Source: Phytophthora sp. 'mugwort' | Lineage: Eukaryota; Oomycota; Peronosporomycetes; Peronosporales; Peronosporaceae | DNA: 64,000 nucleotides | Direction of reading: 5' to 3' | Assembly (NCBI GenBank): GCA_033558025.1 | Contig: JAUCEF010000007.1 | Span: forward strand, 9,548,001 to 9,612,000 | Part shown: in pieces, positions 11,295-21,320 of the stretch | How the letters are laid out: every line of letters begins with the position of its first letter | How positions within the stretch are numbered: position 1 is the stretch's first letter | Made by a program: the position numbers and the translations under genes | Notes under the pieces: model-generated | What the model saw: the letters and a program-made list of their open reading frames with translations, nothing else | Databases searched by the model: none | What the model was told of the DNA's origin: nothing

Positions 11295-11378
11295 GGATGG
11301 TCGGTAAACCGAACCTAATTGGGGGAGGATGTAACGGGGTTACGTGAAGAGTGCCAAGTCACTCTTCAGAATGGTGTA

Positions 11379-12004
11379 CCTAAGTAATCCCAAGATCGGG
11401 ATTCCAATATCCACACCTCTACCCGCACAAACTAACTCCGCCATTCATTTGCTCTTGAGCCCAGCTTCGTTGGCTCTGCACTGCTTCATTTGATAAAGAC
11501 GGAGCCATCGAAGCCCAACAATCTCCCGGACGTCGAATACGTGATGCTGCTCAAACAAGCTCTTGCTGACGATCTCTACAGCTAAGAGCATTAGAAGCCA
11601 TGGAAAAGTGGAATAGCCTTGCCGACACGCCGGTCGCGTCGCTGGACTTTCTGAGGAAGAATCTGACCTGAAGACGGCTCAGAACCTCGTCAACGCGTTA
11701 CTGAATTCGTAATAATTCTGAGATAACTTGTGCTGTATTATCAAACTAATTCATGCTATGGGCTTTTGTTTTTGTTTTGTGGTTACAACGCAGAAGAAGA
11801 ACCGGCTGCTGTCAGGCTCTCTGGAGTGACGGAGTCCCATACGGACAAAGGCGTCCTTCTTAACGAGCTCCTGTCCAAATTAGAGGACAGTAGGCACGAA
11901 AAGGAGGCCAAGATGAAAATGAAAGCCGAACAGAACGATTAAGACGAGAGCGCAGGCGATACAATTTGCAAATCGCGCTCGAGCAGCTCAAGCGCCATCG
12001 TACT
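11379..12004 (+). other. Spacer of the inverted repeat, with a decayed helical coding fragment
   Basis: This unique DNA separates copy A from the LTR of copy B. A plus-strand frame at 11730-11942 reads SKLEDSRHEKEAKMKMKAEQ, and after a frameshift ERLRRERRRYNLQIALEQLK. This Arg/Lys/Glu-rich helical tail resembles the C-terminal part of Myb/SANT-like proteins carried by oomycete DNA transposons. Too little remains to assign it. Confidence 0.35.
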
Positions 12005-12364
12005 TGTGACTGGTTACACAATACCTTGCGCACAGGAAGTATAACCTCCTAAGAGCATACAAACTATCAGTGAACGGCAGTTCACAAGTCCCTGGTCTGA
12101 GGGGACTGTTACCAAATTAGGTAAATATAAGACTGAAAAAACTTATAAGTGACACCTTTTAATGCGTATGCATACTAGCTATAAGTAACTATAAAGTACT
12201 AGATGTTATCCTATTGGGTGGTTCTGAGGTCTTTGTACCATATCTGTGGTACCTATCCATGACGTCATTATCGTAACGTCATAGTGATGTAGGCTACATC
12301 ACTTGGGTTCTTAAATACACCATTCTGAAAAGTGACTTGGCACTCTTCACGTAACCCCGTTACA
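12005..12364 (-). repeat. 3' LTR of copy B, complete (about 360 bp)
   Basis: Read on minus, it starts TGTAACGGGGTTACGTGAAG directly after the polypurine tract and ends in CCAGTCACA. It contains the family landmarks ACCACCCAATAGGATAACAT and CCCCTCAGACCAGGGACTTG. The TG...CA ends are as expected for an LTR. This is the clearest LTR of the family in the window. Confidence 0.8.
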
Positions 12365-12399
12365 TCCTCCCCCAATTAGGTTCGGTTTACCGACCATCC

Positions 12400-13371
12400 A
12401 TGGCGAGAGAATCGACTTCGCTGCGGTTGGTTTCCGCAGCCGGCTTATTTCCTCTTGAGCCCGAGCACTGCCGCGTGCTCTTCTTCTTCTCGGCTTCCAC
12501 ATCAGCCTCAGGCATGACCAAGACTCGGTCTGGCAGCGGTGCGAAAGCGCCTGCCAATCCTGTTGCTTCCAAGCAGCAGGCTACGAGCTCTAAGCCGTCT
12601 GGCACAGGCTCTGCCACTAAGGGATCCACCAAGGTGGTGACTCCGAAGGCGCCTGAGCCGCCTGTGGAGGATCCTGGGCCCCTCGTGAACTATGGAGAGG
12701 ACTCGGAAATGTCTCCCATGTCTTGGGGTGATAATGAAATCCCGCTCGTCAAGGGTCCGACGGCGACCCGAGCAAATACAATTCGCTTGGATCGCGTACA
12801 CCGCTGTCCAGCCAGCATGACAGCAGCGACGAGCCTAAGACGTCTGGACGTCAGGGGAGTCCTGGCTCACCCAAGGAGGACGCAGCGAAACCTCGTCTTC
12901 CGATCAAGAACTTGACGCTCGCTGAGGCGTCTGCTCGCGTCAAGGACGCGAAGGTAGCAGCTTCGGAAATCAACCGTAAAAGGCGGGGTGCTTCCCGGTC
13001 TCCGCTCCGCGACGTGTTGGGGTAATCAGGCGCAAGCCTGAGAGGGGGCTCTTTAGCTTATCCTCGGACGATGAAGACGGTGACCAAGACAGCGTGGAAA
13101 TACCAATGGGAAGCAGTTGGGATACCAGTCGCCCGTCGGATGGCAGTGCGCTTCTCGGCGACCCAGCCGCATGCGAGGGAGTATTCGTATCCGCGCCGTG
13201 GGGAGGCCGCCTTACGCTCCCGGTCACTTCCCTCCTGAGGAATTCCACGGAGCTGACGTCTACATGGGTTGGCTTCAGTCGCCTCGAGTGCTTCTCGGCG
13301 AGCGCTTATGGCCTCCAGTCACTGTGTCTTTGACCGGAGCAAGACGCCCCATTAGCTCATACGGCACATGA
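12400..13371 (+). pseudogene. Antisense reading frame at the 3' end of copy B
   Basis: Identical to the frame in copy A. The first 171 codons are open (12400-12915). The second half is readable in shifted frames (NLTLAEASARVKDAKVAASE at about 12913-12972, then PPYAPGHFPPEEFHGADVYM). It begins about 27 bases inside the polypurine tract and runs toward the pol end of the element. The Met at 12514 (MTKTRSGSG) is the start also seen in copy C. Confidence 0.6.
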
Positions 13372-16300
13372 ACACCAATATACCGGTGTTTCCGTGGCCG
13401 TCGGCCGGAAGTCCGAAGATGAAATCCAGACTCATCAACTTTCAGCTGTCCACTGGAACGGGCAGGCTCTGAAAAGGAGCCGAGATGTTCCCGCGGCTTT
13501 TACCCGCTGACATGTTTCACATGTCTTCACGTACTGTGCAACCCACTTGTACATGTGGATCTACCATAGACGATAGACCGATTGAAGGTCGTATCGCGGC
13601 CCAAGCGACCGCTCGACACCGCATCGTGCGCCTCCTGAAGGATATCAAACTTGGGATCCTCGTCGTTTGTTAAACTACCCGTGGGGGGTTCATGAGGGTC
13701 TATTCGATAGTAATGCAGGCCATCGTGTCACTCATATCGACGGAGCCGGTCTCTCCGACGTGGCGTGGACAACCCGGCCTTGGCTTCCTTGCCAGCGGGC
13801 AGGAACCGTACCAGAGGTGCCGTGACTTTCGTCGCCCCGATACTCCATGCGCATCGGCTCGTATAGATCGGTCGTGGCACGACTGATGTGCGCCAGCTCA
13901 TAGTCCGATCCGCGTGACAATGCATCGGCAAGAACATTGTGCTTGCCAGGCTTGTACTCGACGCGAAAGTTGTATTCCGCGAAGAAGGACATCTATCTCG
14001 CCATCCGTTGGGACAGATGGGTCGAATTCATCGCCGTCCGCAAGGATGCGTGATCTGTGTAGATCACAAAGGGATGGGATCCCAGTAGGTGCACACTGAA
14101 TTTGACAAGGGCGTACTTCATGGCAAGCAGCTCCTTGTCATGGACGGGCTAGTAGCATTCGGCAACCTGGACTGAAACGAGATCACTCGTTCATGTCCTG
14201 CTGCATCGTTCTGCAGCAATGCACATCCGATTGCATAATCGAATGCGTCGCAGACGACGCTGAACGGCTTCGTCTCGTCCGACAGTACCAGGACAGGCGT
14301 CTTCTGAAGGCTTGCCTTGACATTGTCAAAAACTTCCTGGTGCTCACGCCCGAGTGCCAGTCGGTATCCTTCTTCAGAAGATCCGACAAGGATCTCGTCA
14401 TACCGCGTACCTTTCGCTGTGCTTATGGAGGTAGTTGGCTAGGCCCAGCCACCTCCTCAGGTCCTTCTAGGATCTTGGCATTGACGAAGTCGAAATGGCC
14501 TCGACCTTCTCCGGGTCGGCTCGAGCGACGTTGCTGACGAAGCAACCGACAGCTTTGATCTCTTGCGCCGCGAAGTCGCACTTGTCGATGGTGGCACAGA
14601 GCTTGTTCGCTTCATGACCTCTAACACTCGACGGAGGTGCTCTAAATGCACCTCCATAGCCATCTTCCCTCCCTCGGCACGGCTATGGACGAACCTATCG
14701 TCGAAATACGACTGTGCATACTCACGCAGTGCTCTAAACACCTGCGTGACCACGTCGTCGGGGTATTAGACAGACCCTGGGACATTACAAGCCGCTCTCA
14801 GAGCATACAGCTCGGGGTGCTCACTGCAGTGAGCGGGATGTCGCTCTCGCGCATCAGGATCCGGTAGTATCCGTCCACCAGATCCAGGGCGCTGTACAAC
14901 TCGCACCCGGCCATGTTGTTCAACAAAACACATTCTTTCGCGGGATGGGTGTCTGGGCCGGAACCGTCGCGCTGTTCAGCATATTGGAAGCATGAACCAG
15001 ACGCCACTTCCCGTCCGGCTTCCGAACGCAGAAGGTTGGCGTCGAGTGCGGGAATTTCGATTCCCGCACCATGCCTGCCTTGGACTTAGCGGCAAAGAAG
15101 GCATCAATGACCTCGCACTGCTCGCGAGTAGTGGCCATTGTCTGGTGACACAGTACTTTGTGCCCGCACGAGATCAATCTCGTACCCGATCCCACGATCC
15201 GGTGGAAGTTGAGACGGTGGGTCCTTGGACACGACGTCCTCGAACTCCTTCATCAAAGGATACACGGGATCCTTCGGGTTCTTGAGAATATCAGAACCCA
15301 AGCGCGAGGCACGCTGGGAGGAGAATGCTTCCAGGAAGCCCTCGTCCATAACCGACGAGGAATTCAATTCCTCAGGAGTGGACTCTTGCTTCAAGAGTAC
15401 CACCGCCATGATTTCTCCAGCTTTCAGTTCGGCCAGGAAATATGTCGACGTCAACTTGTCGAGGTTCAGGAGCTCCGAGAGACCTCGGGCAGCGGCTCTA
15501 GCTTGATGCTGCCTGCCTTGACCCGATGGCCGGTCTCGCTGTCGAAGATGCGATGACACCCTCCGACTGGCCGCGTCGGAGGAAGCCGGCCCCGGGTTCC
15601 GAATCGCTTGAAGCGTCTCCAGTCTGAAGTGACTTCAAACTCGACTTGCGGTGCGTGATGGGCTTTGGAGGGAAACGCTTTCGTTGTCCCCCCCCCGCAA
15701 GACAGGCACGTGCCATGTACCTTAGCTTACCACAGCTATAGCAGCGAATATCATGCTGCTCGGCGAGCCCAATTCCATGGCACTTTCCCGCTGGTCCCCC
15801 GCGACTTGATGTCGTTGCCCCTGGCCACATCACCGTCGGCGTGCGCGCCTGACGGTGACTAATTCTTCTTGGAGGGCGACTTGGGTCGCGTCTTCCAGAG
15901 TATTTCCTGCACCCGAAACCGCAGGGTGCGGGTCGGGCCTAGTCCATGAAGACCGTCACCTTGATCTGTCCATGGAGTGGTTCCCGACGAGGGATGCGGT
16001 GAGCTCCCGCATCTCTGGATGTACTCGTGCATCTCACGTCTTCCCTGTACACACATGACAGGAAGCGTAACCGCTGGCGCGGGGTTACTCGTTGTCCGCC
16101 GGGAGGAACGCTGCTCTAAGATGCTCACACAGCTGAGCCCAGGATGCAAAGCATCTAGGCGTTGTCGCTTCCCGCGTATACGCCCAACTCTTAGCACAAC
16201 CGCTAAGGGTGGAGAGGGCGAAAGCCACCCGGAGGTGCTCCGAAGAGATGAGAACCGCATTCATTGCGGGCTCTACTTCACGCACCCAGAAGTTAATGTT

Positions 16301-16569
16301 TTCACTTTTCTTCCACTCGTATGGATTTACCTTCAACCTCAATGGCTTGGGGTAGAACCGGTTTCGGCTCTGCGACCGGAACGTGCAGGTTGCTCCGAAC
16401 ATGTTCCATGAGTCCCGCTTTACATGTCGAACGCGGTCATGCGCACGACCTGCTCAGCTTGCGTTGATGATGCCAAGCTGCGCAAGGTATCCATGCCAAA
16501 GATGCCAGTCATCTTACGAACGGACCCGAAGTGTGAGTCGTTCAGATGGGGAAACTCATTCCGGTCCAT
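13372..16569 (-). pseudogene. gag-pol of copy B, broken
   Basis: This is the mirror of the copy A coding region with the same stops and frameshifts. Gag starts at 16569, the degenerate zinc knuckle lies near 15703-15744, the RT catalytic YFDD near 14697-14708, and the RNase H terminal block VEYKPGKHNVLADALSR near 13912-13965. Pol ends in early integrase near 13370. No intact protein can be made. Confidence 0.8.
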
Positions 16570-16639
16570 GTTGCTAGGACCTCAGAGGTTTCAGGTAGTA
16601 ACCCGCGTAGGCTTGGATTGACTACAAGTGGTACCAAGC

Positions 16640-16965
16640 GAGACGGGGCACACAACACCTTGCGCACAGGAAGTGTGACTTCCGTAGAGTATACAGACTC
16701 TCGGTGAGCCGAAGTTCACAAGTCCCCTGGTCTGAGGAGGACTTGTTACCAAAGTAAGATAGATTCAAAACAAAATACATTTATAGGTGATTTAGCTTGG
16801 CTTTCAGTACAACTACTGTATAAGTTACCTATAATTAACCTAGAGAGCCGCCAAGTGGATGGCTCTAAGAGCAACTGGTACAGCGTACCCTCGGGTGTCA
16901 GTGTTTTTTCCACACCGCATGGCACCTATGAAGTAGCACGTCACTCTTCTTGTAGCGACGTTACA
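16640..16965 (-). repeat. 5' LTR of copy B, diverged
   Basis: Read on minus, it starts TGTAACGTCGCTACAAGAAG at 16965 and ends near 16640 at the edge of the inverted repeat. It differs strongly from its partner LTR at 12005-12364 (the first 14 bases already carry several changes, and the centre is rearranged). By the usual reading this means the element is old. Confidence 0.7.
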
Positions 16966-17053
16966 CCTAGCGTTTTGTTTTTTACACGTGTTCATCATGC
17001 TGCTTTTCCAAAGCGTTGGGATCCTTCAGGTGATGGCTTATTTCATACTTCGA

Positions 17054-17352
17054 TCGTGATTAAACGAAGGTGGCACGAAGTGTAGCCATGCTACGTGTCA
17101 CCTTGCAGCAAGTGGTACTTGGTACCACTTGGGTTAACAGGATTTCAGTACGTGGCCACAGGACCACTCGATAAGCTTTTGACTAGGTTTAACTATGGTA
17201 AACAGTTGGAGTCATACATTTACACCACTCTAGTAGTATAACTAGACGGATATAAGCCTCTGCGTAGACATTAGAGGTTAGGATAACCATAGCTAAGACT
17301 CGGGGAGTCCTACGCCTTCCTCTGATGCACTACGCTACGCAGTCCCGCTGCA
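17054..17352 (+). repeat. Solo LTR fragment, second LTR family
   Basis: The landmarks TAGCCATGCTACGTGTCACC, GATTTCAGTACGTGGCCACA and GATGCACTACGCTACGCAGT recur in the same order at 44297-44709. This copy lacks the first bases of the LTR and a 95 bp insert found in the other copy. No internal element sequence adjoins it. Confidence 0.65.
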
Positions 17353-17862
17353 CGAGGTCGTTGTTCTCATTCGGAGATAGGATAAAATGTAACTACCGGT
17401 ACTGTACATAAATTGAGGGGTACTATCGATTTTTGGGCTGACCTGGTCAGGCATTCTAACATACTCTAACGTAGATGGGTGTCCGTCCCTCAGTACGTCA
17501 CCCTTCAGTACCGGGTTTTTGCGATCGGTCAAATTTGCCGCCGAGCGAAGCGAACGCGGCCTTCCATTGGCTCAAACTGCATTTTTTTGCTGCCGAGTGA
17601 AGCGAAGACTGCGCCGCCATTAAATGTTTTTTTGTCGAGGGGGCCGGTGGGCCCGCCCTTCCGACCGAAGCCGAATGAGTAGGTAGCTCACTTAGTATAC
17701 TAACACGGCAAATAGTGCAGCGAGCCTCAGCGAGCGGAGCGGATGCATTTACTACCGGAGCGATGCGTAGGTAGCTTTCTCAGTAGTGGAGGGAGCTTTT
17801 AAGCGAGCAAAACGGGCTTTATCCAAACTTTCACTACCGCCCGCAAAGCTGGCCGCGCTCGG
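17353..17862. other. Non-coding repeat-like DNA
   Basis: Several copies of a GCGAAGCGAA / GAGCGGAGCGGA type motif and two short poly-T runs are present. I see no coding frame. Confidence 0.35.
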
Positions 17863-18261
17863 CTACATGTTCTGTAACCTCTTCCAATTCCGGTATCGTG
17901 GTATGCCCACATCATCCGATTGCAATAGCTTTATAGAATTCTTGCTTGGATTAACATGTAAAAGCTGACCTCGCTCATGGTGGCGGGTGCCATCCGCAGA
18001 CAGCTCACCTCCAAGCTGAAGAGGGTGCGTCTGTGCGGGCACCCTCTTCAGCTTGAAGGTAACCTTTGCCCATGCAGCGAGCTCCTGCTGGGTCATTGTT
18101 GGGTCCTTCTGGATGGGGTCTCGTTTTTGGTAGATCCTCATGCAGGCCCCCATAAAGCACTGCGGGTGGGGCGCAGCTCCGATTCGGTTGTGTGACGTGG
18201 GCGCGGCAACAACTGGTGTGTGGCGTGGGTGCCCCGCTTCACGAGCTTTACTGGTGTCCAT
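17863..18261 (-). pseudogene. N-terminal fragment of a pogo/jerky-type transposase
   Basis: The 132-codon minus frame contains PTMTQQELAAWAKVTFKLKR. This matches the helix-turn-helix start of CENP-B/Tigger-like transposases found in oomycetes (pattern T-QEL--WAK--FKL). The rest diverges and no DDE domain follows, so it is a relic. It overlaps a strong short hairpin at 18010-18056, which may have disrupted it. Confidence 0.45.
18010..18056. repeat. Perfect 16 bp hairpin
   Basis: AAGCTGAAGAGGGTGC and its exact complement GCACCCTCTTCAGCTT are separated by about 10 bases. It looks like a duplicated and inverted piece of the transposase fragment around it, not a transcription terminator. Confidence 0.6.
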
Positions 18262-18718
18262 AATTTCCCGCCCAAACTCAAAACCTTTCTAAAACGATTT
18301 CATCATGTGATGGGACATATTAGCTGTGAGTAGTACCAGAAGTGGTAGTGGTTACTGCAGTAGACAAATTACTGTAAAAGTGTTATGATGGCACTGTATC
18401 ATCAGATTGGTCAGTCTTTTTCATCATTTTTTTTAACCATAAACAAAGGTAAAATAGGTGGTATAGTACTATAGTACACATGTAATATGCCTTTCTCTGA
18501 TTTTTCCAGCTAAATCGGACTTCTAATTCGGCCTATGATCGGCAATTACGATCTGCCAATTCGTTAGCTACGACACTAGTAGCTCCCAGGTACAGGGAAA
18601 GGGGACTCGGCACCAGTCGCTTTGCTGCAAGTAAGCAACGTGGTGATGCATGCGGGCGCTCGCGTCGTTCGCGCTAACTACTGGGTGTCTGGCTGTTCCG
18701 TTTGCTGCAATAGTAAGT

Positions 18719-19685
18719 ATGGACGACGCATCAGTTACTGAACCGCTTCCACCTCGACTTCATTGCCGTCTGAGCATCAAGGCAGGCGAGCCGTTGACAC
18801 CATGCCATGACCGGCTGCCAGGCCATGATTTTGCCTTCGTGGTTGCTGAAGGTTATTCCGTATTGATTGGTCATATCAAACGCATAGTTAATAGTACGAA
18901 CGGCTTGACTTGGAGTGAACCGGCTGCAGTGTACGCCAAACCGGCCAACAACGCTCCACAGATAAAGTACCTGTAGTTGTCCAGCAACTCGAAGGAGTTC
19001 ATCAATCAGCTGCAGGCGATATGGCACAAGGATCGCCTAAGAAAGCACAGTCATGCGTCCTTTATGCTGTTGCTCTTCGTGTACGTTCCCCAGCGTCGGA
19101 CGCAGCTATTAACGTCCCTCCGGCGTGCTACGGATTCTCGTATTCAGGAGCAGTTACCCCGAGCTGCGGTGTACATGGAGGAACACCAGATTGAAGGCGG
19201 CCCAGCAACTACTCGGTATACAGCAATCAGCCAGGCGTGTTTACCCGAAGTCACAGCGACGTCTGTGCTGGAAAATGCTACATTCAGGCAGCTGCAATTC
19301 ATCGACTGCCAAGCTGCAGCCATGGAGAGCGAGCAGCGCCACCAATAAATGAAGCTGAAGCATACCGTCTAATTCGAGCGCGCATGCACGGTGTTGTCGT
19401 ACCGTTCTACTTATCTGACATTCGGGATGCAGTAGAGCTACATGCCTATAGTTTGCGGCCGCCTTTTCGAGAGCCACGTGATCTGGTCACACCGGACCTG
19501 CTGAAGATATTGAAGACGTGGATCACCCGGGAGCAGGCGATGGTGACTATCGATCTACTCGCAAATGCTAAAGAGCTGGTAAGTTTATTTCGTTCGTTTG
19601 ATATCCACAATGGCTATACAAGTTTAACCCTACTGTTTTACGGTTCTTGGTGCAGGAGTACATGGCAACCTTCAAATTTGTTTAG
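18719..19685 (+). pseudogene. Unrecognised protein gene, nonsense-mutated and interrupted
   Basis: A frame from ATG at 18719 (MDDASVTEPLPPRLHC) runs to a TAG at 18974 and continues in the same frame to 19348. After a frameshift it goes on in the frame that reads NEAEAYRLIRARMHGVVVPF. A good intron (GTAAGT near 19579 to GCAG near 19654) joins ANAKEL to EYMATFKF. Just after that the sequence runs into the end of the Tc1/mariner relic. Upstream of the ATG there may be a further exon. No domain is recognised. The intron and the long shared frame suggest it was a genuine host or transposon gene. Confidence 0.45.
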
Positions 19686-20580
19686 GGACTTCGCGGAAGG
19701 CGTGATGCTGAAGCCAACGCTTCAAAAGGGAGAACTGGACTTCGATCGGACTCAGGTCAGGAAAGTAGGGGGGGGGGGAGGAAGAATAGTAGAGCTGCTG
19801 TAGCGTGGATGAGATCTTGAAACTCCTTGTACATATGAATCTTGGCGTTGTCTGGTACAACAATTTTGAGCGTTGCAGCGGCCATGGTTGAGGAAGGGAA
19901 CGATCTTGTTCTTGAAGACATTGTGGAAGTTGCGTCTTGTAAAGTATCCTCAACCACCCCCCACGCGAAGAATCTACTGACGTCCATTGCGGCCAAAACA
20001 GAGGCCCGTTTTCCAGCGAATAGAACACTCACACTAACAAGTGTGTTGCAGGCCGACCATCCTCGCTGATGTAGCCTGAACTGGCCATATTAACAAAAAA
20101 TATGATGAATGGTAAGATACTAGTGATACCGTAGATATGAAGCCCCATATTATCTTTCGTCTTTCGACGTTTCATCTACAAGCACGAGCTAGTCAGGTCC
20201 ACTATAAAAAGGACTGAGACCAGAGATAAACTCCCCGCGTTCGCGGGAGAGGCCCTCACGAGCCCGCTTTGTTAACGTTTTATGAGCCAACCCAAGGTCG
20301 AAACGCAGTGCGCGACAATTGTCGCATCCGACAAGCAGAGTCCGTTAGGAACGTTTTCCAGAATAGCTTCGCGAAGCTCTTCAAAATAGAAACATGCATG
20401 ATTCTCTACATAATCGGATACAAAAGTACAAACCGCTTCTGGCCATCTTGACTTCTTCGTAGCAACCACTTTCTTTTCTACATTGCCTGTCAATAAGAAC
20501 CTTTGGTACCCCACCTCGCTACGCTTCGCTCAGAGATACCTAGAAGTGTAGCCACCATGCTCAACTGAATGTCATAGACA
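19672..20580 (-). pseudogene. Tc1/mariner-like transposase relic
   Basis: The N-terminal part at 20514-20272 reads RWPEAVCTFVSDYVENHACF followed by YFEELREAI, a helix-turn-helix region typical of this superfamily. The C-terminal DDE part at 20032-19680 includes LAAMDVSRFFAWGVVEDT, then VVPDNAKIHMYKEF, then PDLSPIEVQFSLLKRW, which is the DNA-H and PDLNPIE block around the third acidic residue. Frameshifts and a degraded middle make it inactive. Its end cuts into the preceding pseudogene. Confidence 0.75.
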
Positions 20581-20878
20581 TAGGTGAGGCCAATAGCATG
20601 CCACTTAGATCAAGAGAAAAAGTCATTTGTTTCAGCGCGAGCGGCCGTAGTATCTACGTTTTTCCTTACGACAGTCAGAATGCCGATCAAGCAGTCGGCA
20701 AACGGGCGATTGGTTGGTCAGCGCAGGCTTGCTAGTTGGCGTGCTAAAGCTGACTTTTGTGCATAAAATCGTACTGTAAAACTGAGGCGAGGTCAGAATT
20801 ATAAACATGCCTTCGCAAGAAAAACATAGTTTATACGCTCAGATTAGACAAAATATGGGAAAGGCATAATAGGTATAC
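20581..20878. other. No gene seen
   Basis: Transposon flank; no credible frame. Confidence 0.35.
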
Positions 20879-20986
20879 AGACTAGAGCGTTTGAGAACGA
20901 GACGCCGGATATATTCAAACTCAAGACGGTATTTAGAACTTCAAAAGGCATCAAGTTTCAACCGTCTCGTTCTCTGGCGCTAGTCT
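20879..20986. repeat. 108 bp foldback (MITE-like) element
   Basis: The left end AGACTAGAGCGTTTGAGAAC and the right end CGTCTCGTTCTCTGGCGCTAG are imperfect reverse complements of about 24 bases: AGACTAG outer, GAGAACGAGACG inner. About 60 non-coding bases lie between. It lies 335 bp upstream of the Atm1-type gene. Confidence 0.55.
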
Positions 20987-21284
20987 GTACATGTACTTCG
21001 AAGCACATGTACGTGTACAGTTCCCCATCGCCAGTTTAGTAGCTGTGCAAACTAATTTTTTTTATCGAACCTAATACATTGTGTCATCCACCACTTCTCC
21101 CTGTGGTTGTTTGTATGCTCTTGACACCTCTTATATCGAAGAAGCTGTTGTACATAATACGAATCGAATGTATTAAATAATAAAAAAAAATGCGAGGTAG
21201 ATTTGTACAGTACAACTGTAGTTGTGTACGCAAGCATCACTAATCGACCATCACTCCTCTAACCAGTGCGTAGGCCATCAGCGA

Positions 21285-21305
21285 TTTCTCACTTTCGGAT
21301 TTGCT
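21285..21305 (+). promoter_or_regulatory. Candidate oomycete initiator of the ABC transporter gene
   Basis: TTCTCACTTTCGGATTTGC resembles the oomycete initiator (YCAYTYY) followed by an ATTT-type flank. It lies about 20 bases before the chosen ATG, consistent with the short leaders of oomycete mRNAs. The match is partial. Confidence 0.35.
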
Positions 21306-21320
21306 AGCTTTATCCACATC

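Larger units (their letters stand above)
6522..11378 (+). mobile_element. Ty3/gypsy LTR retrotransposon copy A, internally deleted
   Basis: On the plus strand the order is a degenerate 5' LTR, gag, zinc knuckle, reverse transcriptase, RNase H, the start of integrase, an antisense reading frame, a polypurine tract (11321-11329), and the first 49 bases of a 3' LTR starting TGTAAC at 11330. Compared with copy C it lacks the protease region and everything from early integrase through the chromodomain. Gag and pol are broken by stops and frameshifts, so it cannot be autonomous. From 7048 to 11378 it is an almost exact inverted copy of 12316-16647. Confidence 0.85.
7048..11378. repeat. Left arm of a 4.33 kb near-perfect inverted repeat
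   Basis: Every base pair i in this arm matches position 23695-i (7048-10008) or 23694-i (inner part) on the other strand. The only differences I found are one extra G in the right arm near 13698 and a C/T difference at 11364. The outer edge lies within the last few bases of the 5' LTR; the inner edge lies 49 bases inside the 3' LTR. The partner is 12316-16647. Confidence 0.9.
12316..16647. repeat. Right arm of the 4.33 kb inverted repeat
   Basis: Reverse complement of 7048-11378. It differs by one inserted G near 13698 and one substitution at 12330. Outside this arm the sequences of A and B are only distantly alike, although both continue as LTR. Confidence 0.9.
12005..16965 (-). mobile_element. 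Ty3/gypsy LTR retrotransposon copy B, internally deleted
   Basis: This is the mirror image of copy A, with pol on the minus strand. The 5' LTR is at about 16640-16965, gag-pol runs from about 16569 down to 13370, the antisense frame lies at 12400-13371 on plus, the polypurine tract at 12365-12373, and the 3' LTR at 12005-12364. It has the same two internal deletions as copy A (protease; integrase core to chromodomain). The sequences flanking its LTRs show no matching 5-base duplication. Confidence 0.85.

Noticed and set aside
18977..19348. Separate gene starting at 18977
   Set aside because: It is in the same frame as the preceding stretch, separated only by one TAG, so both are one mutated gene.
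21222..21320. Upstream in-frame start of the Atm1 gene
   Set aside because: It would place non-conserved, His-rich residues before a good mitochondrial presequence and would overlap the initiator-like motif.
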